From: Pelagophyceae sp. CCMP2097
Taxonomy: Eukaryota > Sar > Pelagophyceae
Direction of reading: 5' to 3'
Assembly (NCBI GenBank): GCA_026770575.1
Contig: MU657268.1
Coordinates: 94,903-112,003 of the forward strand
Length of the DNA stretch: 17,101 nt
Below the pieces are notes generated by a model, which was not told the origin of the DNA, ran no database searches, and saw nothing but the letters and a program-made list of their open reading frames with translations. The position numbers and the translations under genes were made by a program. Numbering within the stretch: the first letter of the stretch is position 1; every line of letters starts with the position of its first letter. This document shows, piece by piece, positions 9,601 to 17,101 of this stretch.

Positions 9601-11711
9601 GCGCCCACGTTCTGCCGGCGCCTCGCCGAGGCCGACGAGGCCGAGGGGCGGAGGCTCGGGATCGGCGTCAACGCCGACTTTTCGCAGAGCTGGGGCTCTT
9701 CGTTTAGCGTCGAGCTGTCGCGGTCGTCGTCGAGGACCGACGCGCAGACGCACGCTGTTTCCGTCACGCTCGCAGATCCGTCGCCCTACGACTTTTTCGC
9801 CGTGAAAGTCACTCAGGTGCGGCCGAGGAGCTCGCATCGCAGAGAAAGGTCGAGAGGCCACACATGTCGAGAGGCCACACGTCGTCGGGGCGGGGCCTTG
9901 TCTCGCCACGCGCTTCCTAGGACCCGGTGCACGGGACGCCCATCTTCACGACGATGGGTGGCCAGTCCAGTTGCCCGGGCGAGACGGGCACGACGAAGAT
10001 CGACTCGCGCGTCACGATCGTCTCGCTCGAGTACCATTGCGGCGACTCGTTCAAGCCGCGCGCAGACTGTAACGACCTCCAAGTCGGCGAAGTCGCCACC
10101 ATCGGTGTCATCCTGCAAAACATCTCGCCTTCGTTGCGGCCGGTACTGTATCGTCTCGACGTGCAGCAGAGGGCCTGCAGCAGACGTCGCCCTGGAACGC
10201 GGGCAAGTACTTTGGTGGCGAGTCGGGCTATTGCGGCCAGGCAGGAGACCGCAGCGGCCTGAAGATCAGCATCAATGGCGAGAAGCCCTCGCAGTACAAG
10301 CTCGACGGCCTACCCTACGGCCAGACGGAGGTGCGCCTCGACCTTCAATCGTTCGAAACCGAGTGCGGCCACCTTAGGTGTTCTTGACGGTGGAGAAGAT
10401 GCATCCTTCGTGCTTCGAGTTTTCGGACATTAACATCACGCTGACTTCGCAGTGCGAGTACGACGCCGACGACGTCTATCAATACCGCACCGCCCTCAGC
10501 GAGGACGCTGACAGAAAGGTCAGCGTCATCCACCCCGTTGTGGACACGGTCACCGGCGGCTGGGCCCTGGACGCCGACGGCGAGCCGACAAAAGCCTACG
10601 GCCCGGACAGCTCGACGGCGTCCTTCTCCGTGACCTGGCAGAGGTACAAGCCCATGTCCACGCCCGAGCCGACGACGCGTTTCCCGACGCACGCGCCGAC
10701 GGCGGCGTCGCTCTCCGTGTCCATCGCAGTCGTCGCGCGCGTCGGCGCCGGTGCGACGCAGTCGTCGTACTGCGCCAATTTGGAGAGCTCGGGCGTCGTC
10801 GAGGTGCAAGCGGCCGTCGTCGCGGGCTACGTCGTCGAGCAGTTTGGGTTCAACGCGACACAGGCGACGGCACTGTGCGCCGACGGCGCCCGCGCCGAAG
10901 ACGTCGCCGTCGTCGTCTCGCTGACGCTCTATGCGGCCGACGTCGTCGACCGCGCCGCCGGCCGATCCGCAAAGACGTTTGCCGACGAGTTGAGCGCCTC
11001 AATCGCGCAGAAGATCGTCTCGGGGGCCTGGGCCGAGGACCAGCAAGCGGCCATCAAGCGGGCCGCTGCCTCGCAGGGCGGGCGCCGCCTCGCCGTCGAC
11101 GCGGTCTGGGCCTCTGAGATTGTTGAAGCCGCGACGTTTTCCAACGAGACGCAAGTCCAAGACGTCCAAACGCTCACACCGAGCGCCGAGCCGACGTACT
11201 CAAAGTCGCCCGTGCTTCCACCGACCCCGGGACCGTCGACGTCGCACGGAAGCCCGCGTCTTAAGTCAGCGGCAGAACGCGAACCGTCCAGAGGCGCATC
11301 CCTCAGAACGTCCGTTTCCCACAAAAGCACTCGGTCCGTATTCTCGAATCAAACGTCCTTAACGCGCCACGCAGGCCGCGGCCGACGCGCGCGCCGCGCA
11401 CGTTCGCCGCGCCGCCGGGCGACTCGGACGACGACGGCGACGACGACGGCGCGTCGCCGCTCCTTGTCGTCCTCGTCGTCCTCGTCTCGATCGGCCTCGT
11501 CGTCAACGTCATCCTCGCCATCGCGTTGCTCTTCCCGAAAGCCCCCGTGCGGCTCAAGGCGGGCATGCGCAGCTTCCGGCGCAAGCGCCGCGCGGATCTG
11601 GACCTCGACCCCAAGATCCAAATCACGCAGCCCGAATCGCAGAGCGAGGGGTCGCACGACGCAGAGACGCCGGACCGCACAGACGTGCCGCCGTCGCCGC
11701 TGCACCGCTAG
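3621..11711 (+). CDS. Giant type I membrane protein, Cys-rich (GCC2/GCC3, ephrin-receptor-like) with EF-hand and beta-rich ectodomain
   Basis: The start is the ATG at 3621, the first ATG of the frame, which opens a clear signal peptide (MLVLFLLAALLPRGAVG). Exons that keep frame: 3621-4390, 4464-4646, 4726-4817, 4914-5640, 5795-6072, 6154-6311, 6402 to about 6940, about 7019-7646, 7725-8080, 8142 to 9155 or about 9240, 9208 or about 9244 to 9816, 9921-10330, 10378 to about 11230-11310, and 11375-11711 (TAG). That gives about 2300 residues. In order: Cys-rich repeats (about 20-300), EF-hand loop (about 345-356), a cysteine-containing segment, an FN3-like segment (about 580-680), two beta-sandwich segments resembling carboxypeptidase-regulatory/Cna-B domains (about 675-740 and 785-865), LRDPPGG (about 1281), a helical part rich in E/A/S, DPVHGTPIFTTMGGQSSCPG (from 9921), a Pro/Thr/Ser stalk, one TM helix (11460-11534) and a basic tail of about 59 residues. 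The mix recalls large Cys-repeat surface proteins of protists; that likeness is from memory. A role in adhesion, sensing or secretion is inferred. The joins 7/8 and 13/14 are not fixed, and frame breaks at about 9240 and 10165 are possible. Confidence 0.8.
3717..4500 (+). repeat. Fifteen CxxC Cys-rich units (GCC2/GCC3 or ephrin-receptor-like)
   Basis: The protein repeat has the pattern CxxC-x-x-G-(K/R/T)-(Y/F)-x(8-14)-C. CxxC pairs in order are CKVC, CANC, CTLC, CALC, CIDC, CTNC, CYPC, CDEC, CTDC, CRLC, CNQC, CTAC, CLAC, CTSC and CTSC. An intron (4391-4463) cuts the unit before the last; the join AG|G gives CTAGRFASSGDSFCTSC. An EGF-like end (CICAAGYTGKLC) follows. The units at about 3883-3930 and 4081-4130 share GKYE(N/Y)R(D/S)GSQGC(I/T)DCA, a sign of recent internal duplication. 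Confidence 0.85.
4808..4939 (+). other. EF-hand calcium-binding loop split by an intron
   Basis: After removal of the intron 4818-4913 (GTGCGT...CTAG, phase 1) the protein reads DTNGDNYLSNDE. This fits the 12-residue EF-hand loop: D at 1, N at 3, D at 5, L at 8 and E at 12. Position 6 is N instead of the usual G. Helical flanks are present (EMTWNTILRSA before, ALKAIASMHF after). A second, degenerate hand may follow (IEGKFVFEEFDEF). The loop appears only when the exons are joined, which supports the intron call. Confidence 0.7.
5610..6010 (+). other. FN3-like segment of the giant protein
   Basis: Across the 5641-5794 intron the protein reads GVRFAWLDTSLLEHGFRIFR, then TLIADIP, a CG pair and HVMYTVSTV. 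The W, the GFxIFR strand and the Y-x-V strand in this order are typical of a fibronectin type III sandwich. The call is by pattern only. Confidence 0.45.
11460..11534 (+). other. Single transmembrane helix near the C-terminus
   Basis: Twenty-five hydrophobic residues (LLVVLVVLVSIGLVV and onward to LLF) are preceded by an acidic stretch (GDSDDDGDDDG) and followed by a basic one (RSFRRKRR). This gives a type I topology with the long part outside and a tail of about 59 residues inside. Confidence 0.85.
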
Positions 11712-12078
11712 GCGAAGCGCCGAGGCCGCCCGCGGGAGGACGCGCGGCGATGGAGACCTGAAGACACACACACACGCCCCCCAAAGGACCAGGAGCCTCG
11801 CGCCGCGCCCGCGCGAGGACCGCCTCTGCCGGCGCGCCCCCACGCCCGTGGTTCAGACCAGAAGACACACACACACGCCCCCAAAAGGACCAGGAGCCTC
11901 GCGCCACGCCCGCGCGAGGACCGCCTGCTCGCCCCCACGCCCGCGGTGCGCCACCCGCCCGACCAGAGGCCCAATAAGACGCACCGCGCCCCACCACGCT
12001 TCCCAGACCCCAAATTCCGAGTCCGAGGGAGCGACGCGCGCCGACCACGAGGAGGCAAGCCGAACCGCGAGTGCGGCG
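11712..12078. other. 3' flank of the giant gene, no supported gene
   Basis: GC-rich DNA with two (CA)n runs and the 101-bp tandem duplication listed separately. No clear poly(A) signal was found, although AATAAG occurs at about 11971. Open frames on both strands here are set by the repeat and have no domain. Confidence 0.4.
11760..11955. repeat. 101-bp tandem duplication containing (CA)n
   Basis: The block beginning AAGACACACACACACGCCCC at 11761 is repeated from 11862. Both copies go on with AAAGGACCAGGAGCCTCGCG and a CGCCCGCGCGAGGACCGCCT stretch, with few differences. The second copy lacks a few bases in its CTCTGCCGGCG part. High identity suggests a recent event. Confidence 0.8.
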
Positions 12079-12779
12079 CGCCCCGAGACAGGGCACCGGC
12101 GTCGCCGGAGTGGCCGTGGGAGCCGCCACGGGCGTCGCCGGGCAGTCGCCCTTGACCTGGGGCCTGGCACGGGGGTGGGCGTTTCGCAGAGAAAGAGGCC
12201 GCACGTTGGGGTTGGCGCCATCGTCGAGAATCGTCGTCGACTCGCTGTTTGCGACCGGCAAAGCGCCCGGGGCCGCGTCGGCGTCGATCTCGACGGGGTC
12301 GTCGTGCGCGACGAGGACGTCGAGTGTACCGCGCCGTCGGCCTTGCCGCCCGGCGGCGCCGCGCCAGGCTGGTGCTGGGGGAGCGGTTGCATCGACCCGC
12401 CGCCCATCGCCTGCGGCGGCGCCTCTAAGGCCAGCGGCGCAACCGGACGCTGGCCTCGCCGGGCCTCGCTTCGCCCGGTGGCGCCGGGCTGGTGCTGGGG
12501 GAGCGTGGCATCGCCCCTTGGAGCAATCATTCCGATGAATTCAAATTTCTTCTTCGGCGAAACACCGCGTCCCGACCCTTTTCGCGGCGGCACCAGGAGG
12601 GCGCCGTCCTCGTGTGCGTGACGTCGCGACCCATATCTTTGGCGAAGATTTGGGGCGCGCAGCGAGTCCTTCGAACGACGAGACTCGGGAGTTGGGCCTT
12701 TGAACTTGAAGGCAGCCGCAAAAGTGCCGGCCCGCGAGACCTTGAACCACGGGGCCGCGCGGCCCTCGGTGCTCTGCAT
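12079..12779 (-). CDS. Doubtful minus-strand gene, Pro/Gln/Gly-rich
   Basis: From the ATG at 12779 an open frame gives MQSTEGRAAPWFKVSRAGTF, a KKKFEF motif (about 12545-12562), and two copies of LPQHQPGA about 40 residues apart. From about 12330 to 12080 another minus frame looks more coding, with LVAHDDPVEIDADAAPGALP and STTILDDGANPNVRPLSLRN. An intron or a frame break between them would be needed. I recognise no family. The repeats and composition could also be non-coding GC-rich DNA. The second frame is the better-supported piece. Confidence 0.3.
12363..12513. repeat. Pair of direct repeats 120 bp apart
   Basis: GCC(A/G)GGCTGGTGCTGGGGGAGCG followed by a GGCATCG-like end occurs from 12363 and again from 12483, exactly 120 bp apart. 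On the minus strand each encodes LPQHQPGA within the doubtful gene. Confidence 0.75.
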
Positions 12780-13229
12780 TTGGCCAAAATCTGAGAGGCT
12801 GCCGATCCGGGGCCTCGATAGCCTCGATGCCTCGCGTGGCCGTCGTCGACGGGCCGTGCGAACCAAAGTGTCCGTCGCACCGTCGCGGAGACGGTCAGAT
12901 GCAATAGGGGCGCATCGGGCCACTCAGACCCCGACGGCTCTGAAGAGGAGCTGCGAGCGGCGGGCACCGACGTGGTTTGCGCCTCGAGAAACTTCCAAAC
13001 GGTGGGGGTACATGCCGCTGCGGCTCTCCTCGGCGGTGCTGCCGCGCCGCGCGACGACGGCGTCGCGCGCCGACCATCGGCGGCCGCGGCGCGCCAAAGT
13101 CGTCATGTTTTTTAGTCGCCCGAGGGGCGGCCCCCGCGAGAAAGCGGGCGGCGCGAGCGCCGAGCCGGCGTCGGGCACGGGCTTCTCTGGTCGTCGGGCC
13201 TGGGTTTCCCTGATTGTTGATGGCCAGCC
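12780..13229. other. Stretch without a supported gene
   Basis: GC-rich DNA between the doubtful gene and the Kelch pseudogene. Open frames on both strands show no recognisable domain. A minus frame at about 12990-12840 (EAQTTSVPAARSSSSEPSGS) has coding-like codon use and could be an upstream exon of the doubtful gene; this is weak. Confidence 0.3.
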
Positions 13230-14728
13230 TCGGCCATTTACGACGCAACGGCATTGCCATAGTGCCGTGCAGCTCTCACGCTCCGCCAATGATCATTGAA
13301 GAGCACCTCGGTCGTATGCGAGTGGTATGCGACGCATCAGCATCACCACCAATCACGAGGACCCGGGGCCGTCCTTCAGCAGTGTCGAGCCGCGTGGCTG
13401 CGACCCCCCAGCGCTCAACCTGCATGGCCGGCCCGGGCTCGAAAGCCATCGTCGCCACGTCGAGGAGCTCGGTGGTGGCCAACGCCGTTAGATGAGTCCT
13501 TCCCGCCGATGATGAGGACGTGTTCAGCATCGACTTGCACAGCCGCGCAATAACGGCGTGCCGAGCCCATCGACGGGCCGGGCGCGAACGCCATGGTCCG
13601 GACGTCGAGGTTCTCCGTCTATATTCAACTGCTCGGAAGCCGAATCACCACCAGCCGCCATGATGCGGTGCTCATCGAGCGTGACGGCCACGCATCCTTC
13701 GCGTGGAGCGGCCATGGCGGGCCCCAGCGCGAAGGCCATCGAGTCGAGGCTGTAAATCTCGGTAGTCGACTGCCGAGACTCACCATCGAAACCGCCGACG
13801 ACGAGGAAATGTGAGCGTCGAGAGGTGGAAGATCTCCGTCGTGTTTACAACTTCATTATCGTCGTCCTCTCCACCCACCACCAACACCCGATTTCCGTCG
13901 ATATGAAAGGCTGCACAGCCACACCGTGCCGTGAGCATGTCCGGCCCAGTTGTAAAGGTCGTCGTCTGCATATCGAGCAGCTCCGTCGAGTCTAAAGCTG
14001 ACTCGCCCGTAAAACCGCCAAACACGACGACAAGCCCTCCAGCAGCCACGGCAGCGCAATAAGCACGTCCTTCGCCCCTCGACGGCCTCGGCCGGAACGT
14101 CGCGCCGTCGGTCCACGGCCGTAAACCGAACACGCGACCTCGAGGCCAAAGTAGTCCAACTCATGGACCATCGCCTCCTGCGCGGCCTCGGACAGCGCGT
14201 AAATCGCCCTCTGCATGCATTGACCGTCGGGAGGATCGCCGCGCAGAAAGTCGAGGAGCATGGCGAACCGCTCGCCTTCGCGGTCGATGAAGATGGAGCC
14301 GTCTGAAGGGTCCACCTGCAGCATCGCGTCGCAGCGGCCAAACATGCGCCCGAGCATCGAGTCCTCGACCTTTGTCAGCACGGCCCGCGACTTCTCGAAG
14401 CGCGCGCCGCCGACGTTGAGCTTGACCAGCTCGTCGGGCGGCGGCGCGGCCGCGCGCATGCGCACCTTTTCCTCTTCGTCGCGCGCGACCTTGTCCTCCG
14501 TGTCTCGGATAAAAGCCGCGCGGTCGTCCTCGAGGGCTTGCCGGTCGTTGGCGAACTGGGCCTGGGAGGGTCGTCGCAGCTTTATCAATCATGCAACTTT
14601 GGTTTCGAAAGGCGTACCTTCTCGGCGTCAAAGGCCCGCTCAAGCGCGGCCATCGCAGAGGCGTGCGCCGTGTTGGTGCGTCGCATGGCTTCAAAGGCGG
14701 CGGTGAGGCTGCTCGGGAGAGACGCCAT
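13230..14728 (-). pseudogene. T1/BTB-Kelch gene, left copy, frame-broken
   Basis: This is a homologue of the gene at 15104-16758, same strand and same plan. Exon 1 is 14728-14618 (MASLPSSLTAAFEAMRRTNT, 37 residues). The intron 14617-14562 (GTACGC...CCCAG, phase 0) matches the other copy in position but is half as long. The coiled coil and T1 domain are intact (LVKLNVGGARFEKSRAVLTK to YFGLEVA). Then the frame breaks: a 1-base loss at about 14130-14135; loss of about 22 codons plus a shift at about 13805-13812; a shift at about 13618-13626; and one at about 13484-13490. Between breaks each Kelch piece is plain: LVVVFGG, VLVVGGEDD, FLVVGGFDG, VLIIGGKDSS and VLVIGGDAD. It is best read as a decayed tandem duplicate. 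Transcription could still give a protein of about 226 residues with coil and T1 only. Confidence 0.85.
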
Positions 14729-15103
14729 GCCCCGACGAGACGCCGCGCGTGGGCACGCCGCGCGAGACAGGAGCCTGCTCAGACAGCAAAATCGGGTGTG
14801 TGTGTTTACCTTGGGGTGTGTGCGCCGCGCGCTCAAAGTGCGAGGGTCATACGCCTCTGCCGGCGCGCGGCGAGCGCGCGCGACGTATCGACGCGGCGGC
14901 GCTCGGAGAAGCACGACCAGACGGAGCATACAATTGTATGGTCCGCGTCGTCTGCGGTTGCGACCCAAAGACGACGAGTCTATCAGGATGCACGCTCCTC
15001 TTCCCGCTTGTACCGACCCGCGGCGGGCGTTGGTCGAGGCCCCTGGAGGGTCGTCGCTTAGTTCTCGCTCGTTAAGTTCGATGGTTGGTTCAACTGCCCG
15101 CGG
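14729..15103. other. Spacer between the two Kelch copies
   Basis: It probably holds the 3' flank of the intact copy and the former promoter of the broken one. It contains a perfect 14-bp palindrome, CATACAATTGTATG (14927-14940), and a GT-rich run (14796-14822). The strings GGAGGGTCGTCGC at 15046 and GGGAGGGTCGTCGC at 14564 resemble each other. No gene is supported. Confidence 0.5.
14927..14940. repeat. Perfect 14-bp palindrome
   Basis: CATACAATTGTATG reads the same on both strands. Its core TACAATTGTA is also the core of the palindrome at 754-765. Here it lies about 200 bp upstream of the start of the broken Kelch copy, so a dimeric regulator site is possible but unproven. Confidence 0.5.
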
Positions 15104-15113
15104 TCAACCGCGG
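15098..15113. repeat. Inverted repeat over the stop codon of the intact Kelch gene
   Basis: CCGCGGT-CA-ACCGCGG has 7-bp GC-rich arms with a two-base centre. The TGA stop (15106-15104) lies inside it. It may form a hairpin at the end of the reading frame in the mRNA. Confidence 0.5.
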
Positions 15114-16758
15114 CGCGGCGCACTGTTTTCGTCGACTGCCAAAAGTTCCGTTCCAGCAATCTCGTCGTCGTCGTCGTTGTCGCCGCCCAGAACAAGGACG
15201 GCCTGGCCGCCCGAAAGGCAGACGCGCACGGCCGCGCAGCCGTACCGCGCCGTCTTCATCAGAGGCCCTGGCGAAAACTCCATGGCGTCAAAGTCCAGCA
15301 ACTCCGTCGTCGCCAGCGGCGTGCTCGAAGAGTCGCGCCCGCCGACGACGAGGACGTGCCGCGCGTCGACGCGCACGGCCCCGCAGCCCCAGCGCGCCGA
15401 CGCCATGCGAGGCCCGGCCTCAAAGGCCATGGTGCGGACGTCGAGGACCTCCGTCGTGTCCAGGCGCCCCGCGTTCGAGCTGCCCCCGGCTATTAGGACG
15501 CGGAATTCGTCGAGCGCGACGGCGGCGCAGCCTTGGCGCGAAGTGGCCATTTTGGGCCCCGGCGCAAAGGCCATCGAGTCGAGGCTTAAAATTTCAGTCG
15601 ACGCCGACTGTGACGAGCCGCCAGAGCCGCCAGAGCCGCCGACGACGAGGAAGCGCCGAGCGTCCAACGCGACGGCGGCGCAGCAGCATCGCGCCGAGAG
15701 CATAGCCGGCCCCGGCGAGAGTGTGAGCGTCTTGAGGTGCAAGATCTCCGTCGTGTTGACAAAGTCTCCTCCATCATAACCACCCATGACCAGCACTCTA
15801 TCGGCGTCGAGCTGCACGGCCGCGCAGCCGTAGTACCGCCCCGCGAGCGAGTTCGGGCCGGCCGTAAACGCCATGGTAAGAGCGTCGAGGAGCAGCGTCG
15901 TGCTGGACGGATAACCGTTGCAATCCCCGCCGACCACGACGACGCGCCCGCCCGCGGACACGGCCGCACCAAACGAACACGCCGAGCCCATCTCCGGCCC
16001 CGGTTGGAAAACCGCGTCGTCGGCCCACGGCCGCCCACCAAATACCGCCGCCTCGAGGCCAAAGTAGTCCAGCTCCTGGACCATGGATTCCTGTGCGGCC
16101 TCGGGCAGCGCGCGGATCGCTCTCTGCGTGATCGGGCCGTCGAGGTCACGGAGAAAGTCGAGGAGCATGCCGAAGCGCTCGCCGTCGCGGTCGATGAAGA
16201 TGGACCCGTCCACCGGGTCCGGCTGCAGCATCACGTCGCAGCGGCCGAACATGCGGCCGAGCATCGAGTCCTCGACCTTTGTCAGGACGTTTCTAGACGT
16301 CTCGAAGCGCGCGCCGCCGACGTTGAGCTTGACGACGTCGTCGGGCGGCGGCGCAGAGGCCCGCATCTTCGCCTTTTCCTCGTCGACGTCGGCGCGGTCG
16401 CGCTCGACGGCCGCGCGCTGCTCCTCGAGGTTGGCTTCGCGCCGCGCGAGCTTGTCGTCCATGTCCTTGGACATGGCCGCGCGGTCGTCCAGGATCCCCT
16501 TGCGGTCCCTCGAAATCGCCTCCCGCTCGCTCGCCAGCAGCGCCTGAGACGCCTCGCGTCGAACACACAAAATACGGAGCCCGCTACCGGCGCGGCGCCG
16601 GGCGCGCCGGCTGGGCGGATGCAAGGAAACCCGGATGGAAGACACCGATTCCGGACCGCGTCGGCGTGGCACGCTCGCTCGAGGGCGTCGATCGCAGAGG
16701 CGTGCGCGTTGCTGGTGCGCCGGACGACGTCGAACGCGAAGGCCAGGTTGCCCGACAT
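15104..16758 (-). CDS. Coiled-coil, T1/BTB (KCTD-type) and Kelch-repeat protein, intact copy
   Basis: The start is the ATG at 16758 (MSGNLAFAFDVVRRTSNAHA). Exon 1 is 16758-16657, the intron is 16656-16544 (GTCCGG...CTCAG, phase 0), and exon 2 is 16543-15104 (TGA). The product has 513 residues. This start is preferred to the longer open frame from 16672, which reads through the intron, because the broken sister copy has the same exon 1 and intron position. Residues 35-103 are a charged coiled coil. Residues 104-200 are a T1/BTB domain (VVKLNVGGARFETSRNVLTK, GSIFIDRDGERFGMLLDFLR, ELDYFGLEA) as in KCTD proteins and potassium-channel tetramerisation domains. From 201 six Kelch-type units carry GG pairs (VVVVGG, VLVMGG, FLVVGG, VLIAGG, VLVVGG, VLVLGG), enough for a six-bladed propeller. 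There is no channel or enzyme domain. The family usually forms oligomers that bind partners, sometimes as cullin-3 adaptors; that role here is inferred. Confidence 0.88.
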
Positions 16759-16823
16759 CAGGCGCGTGCTGCGTGCTCTGGGCCAGAACAGGCCGAAACT
16801 TTACTTTCCAAAAATCTTGGGTA

Positions 16824-16860
16824 GAATTCCTAGGAATTCCTAGGAATTCCTACTAGTAGG
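16824..16860. repeat. Palindromic 10-bp tandem repeat upstream of the intact Kelch gene
   Basis: The unit GAATTCCTAG occurs at 16824-16833 and 16834-16843, and as GAATTCCTAC at 16844-16853, followed by TAGTAGG. Each unit pair is palindromic (GAATTCCTAGGAATTC), and CCTACTAGTAGG (16849-16860) is a second palindrome. It lies 66-102 bp upstream of the ATG at 16758, in the likely promoter or 5' UTR, and is AT-rich against its surroundings. Confidence 0.7.
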
Positions 16861-16968
16861 AACATTCAAGTTGTAACTCGCGGAAGAAAACCCGGCGCAG
16901 GCTTCAAACGCCGCGCAACGGCTCTCTCAGAATCGATAAAAGGGAAATTGGAAATTGTATTATTTGCT

Positions 16969-17101
16969 TCAGCGACGGCCGTTTGGCTTGCCTCTCTTGA
17001 GTTTCCAGAGGGCCTCCGCGCTGGCGGAGTCGGGCCCACAACTGGGTTCTTGCGGCAGTCGCAAAGCGCCCGCGATGCACTCTGCGCTGGTACCCTCAGT
17101 T
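16969..17101 (-). CDS. Possible 3' end of a gene entering from the right edge
   Basis: Reading leftward from 17100, an open frame of 43 codons ends at TGA (16971-16969). It includes SAECIAGALRLPQEPSCGPD, then ALWKLKRGKPNGRR. The end is basic. Codon use resembles the other genes, and after the stop the DNA turns AT-rich (16930-16970), as expected for a 3' UTR. No family is recognised. It is too short to be sure, and the plus strand is also open here. Confidence 0.4.
   Translation of the reverse strand, partial: TEGTSAECIAGALRLPQEPSCGPDSASAEALWKLKRGKPNGRR

Noticed and set aside
10378..12621. One 747-codon plus-strand frame
   Set aside because: Only the part to about 11230-11310 is coding. After that it misses the transmembrane frame (11375-11711) and becomes Arg/Ser/Thr-rich. 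It also begins at GTG just after a splice acceptor.
16544..16672. Longer N-terminus for the intact Kelch gene starting at 16672
   Set aside because: It reads through the 113-bp intron. The sister copy shows that the true N-terminus is a separate exon starting at 16758.
1..17101. CRISPR array, tRNA, rRNA or bacterial operon
   Set aside because: No regular repeat-spacer pattern, no cloverleaf or rRNA core noticed, and the genes are split by introns.

Overview
The window looks like nuclear DNA of a GC-rich, intron-bearing protist. Genes are split by short introns of about 47-154 bp. The protein set (a T1/BTB-coiled-coil-Kelch pair, a giant receptor-like protein with GCC2/GCC3-type Cys repeats, a GH6 cellulase-like gene) suits a photosynthetic stramenopile. 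A pelagophyte such as Aureococcus is my best guess, but this is inference from style and not from a marker gene. I saw no bacterial operon, rRNA, tRNA or CRISPR array.

Left part (1-3620). The 5' end of an unknown minus-strand gene with an acidic/basic, nuclear-looking N-terminus leaves the left edge (1-423, one 71-bp intron). Upstream of it lies a degenerate array of ATGTGG-type motifs (483-700). A GH6 cellobiohydrolase/endoglucanase-like gene (1388-2564, plus) keeps most of the C-terminal half of the fold but lacks the segment that normally carries the catalytic acid, and its last intron lacks a donor, so it is probably a pseudogene. It lies between two copies of an interspersed repeat (about 1025-1115 and 3441-3478).

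Centre (3621-11711). One very large plus-strand gene of about 14 exons encodes a roughly 2300-residue type I membrane protein: signal peptide, 15 CxxC Cys-rich units, an EF-hand, an FN3-like segment, two beta-sandwich (carboxypeptidase-regulatory/Cna-B-like) segments, a large ectodomain with an LRDPPGG motif and a GGQSSCPGE motif, a Pro/Thr/Ser-rich stalk, one transmembrane helix and a short basic tail. Most exon joins were worked out from GT-AG sites that keep frame. Two places need either a very short intron or a frameshift.

Right part (11712-17101). A GC-rich stretch holds a 101-bp tandem duplication and a doubtful minus-strand gene. It is followed by two tandem minus-strand copies of a T1/BTB-Kelch gene. 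The right copy (15104-16758) is intact, with one intron. The left copy (13230-14728) has at least four frame breaks in its Kelch half. The 3' end of a further minus-strand gene may enter at the right edge (16969-17101).

The giant gene suggests surface adhesion, sensing or secretion. The Kelch gene suggests an oligomeric scaffold or ubiquitin-ligase adaptor. The GH6 relic suggests past polysaccharide digestion. Nothing shows that these genes work together.
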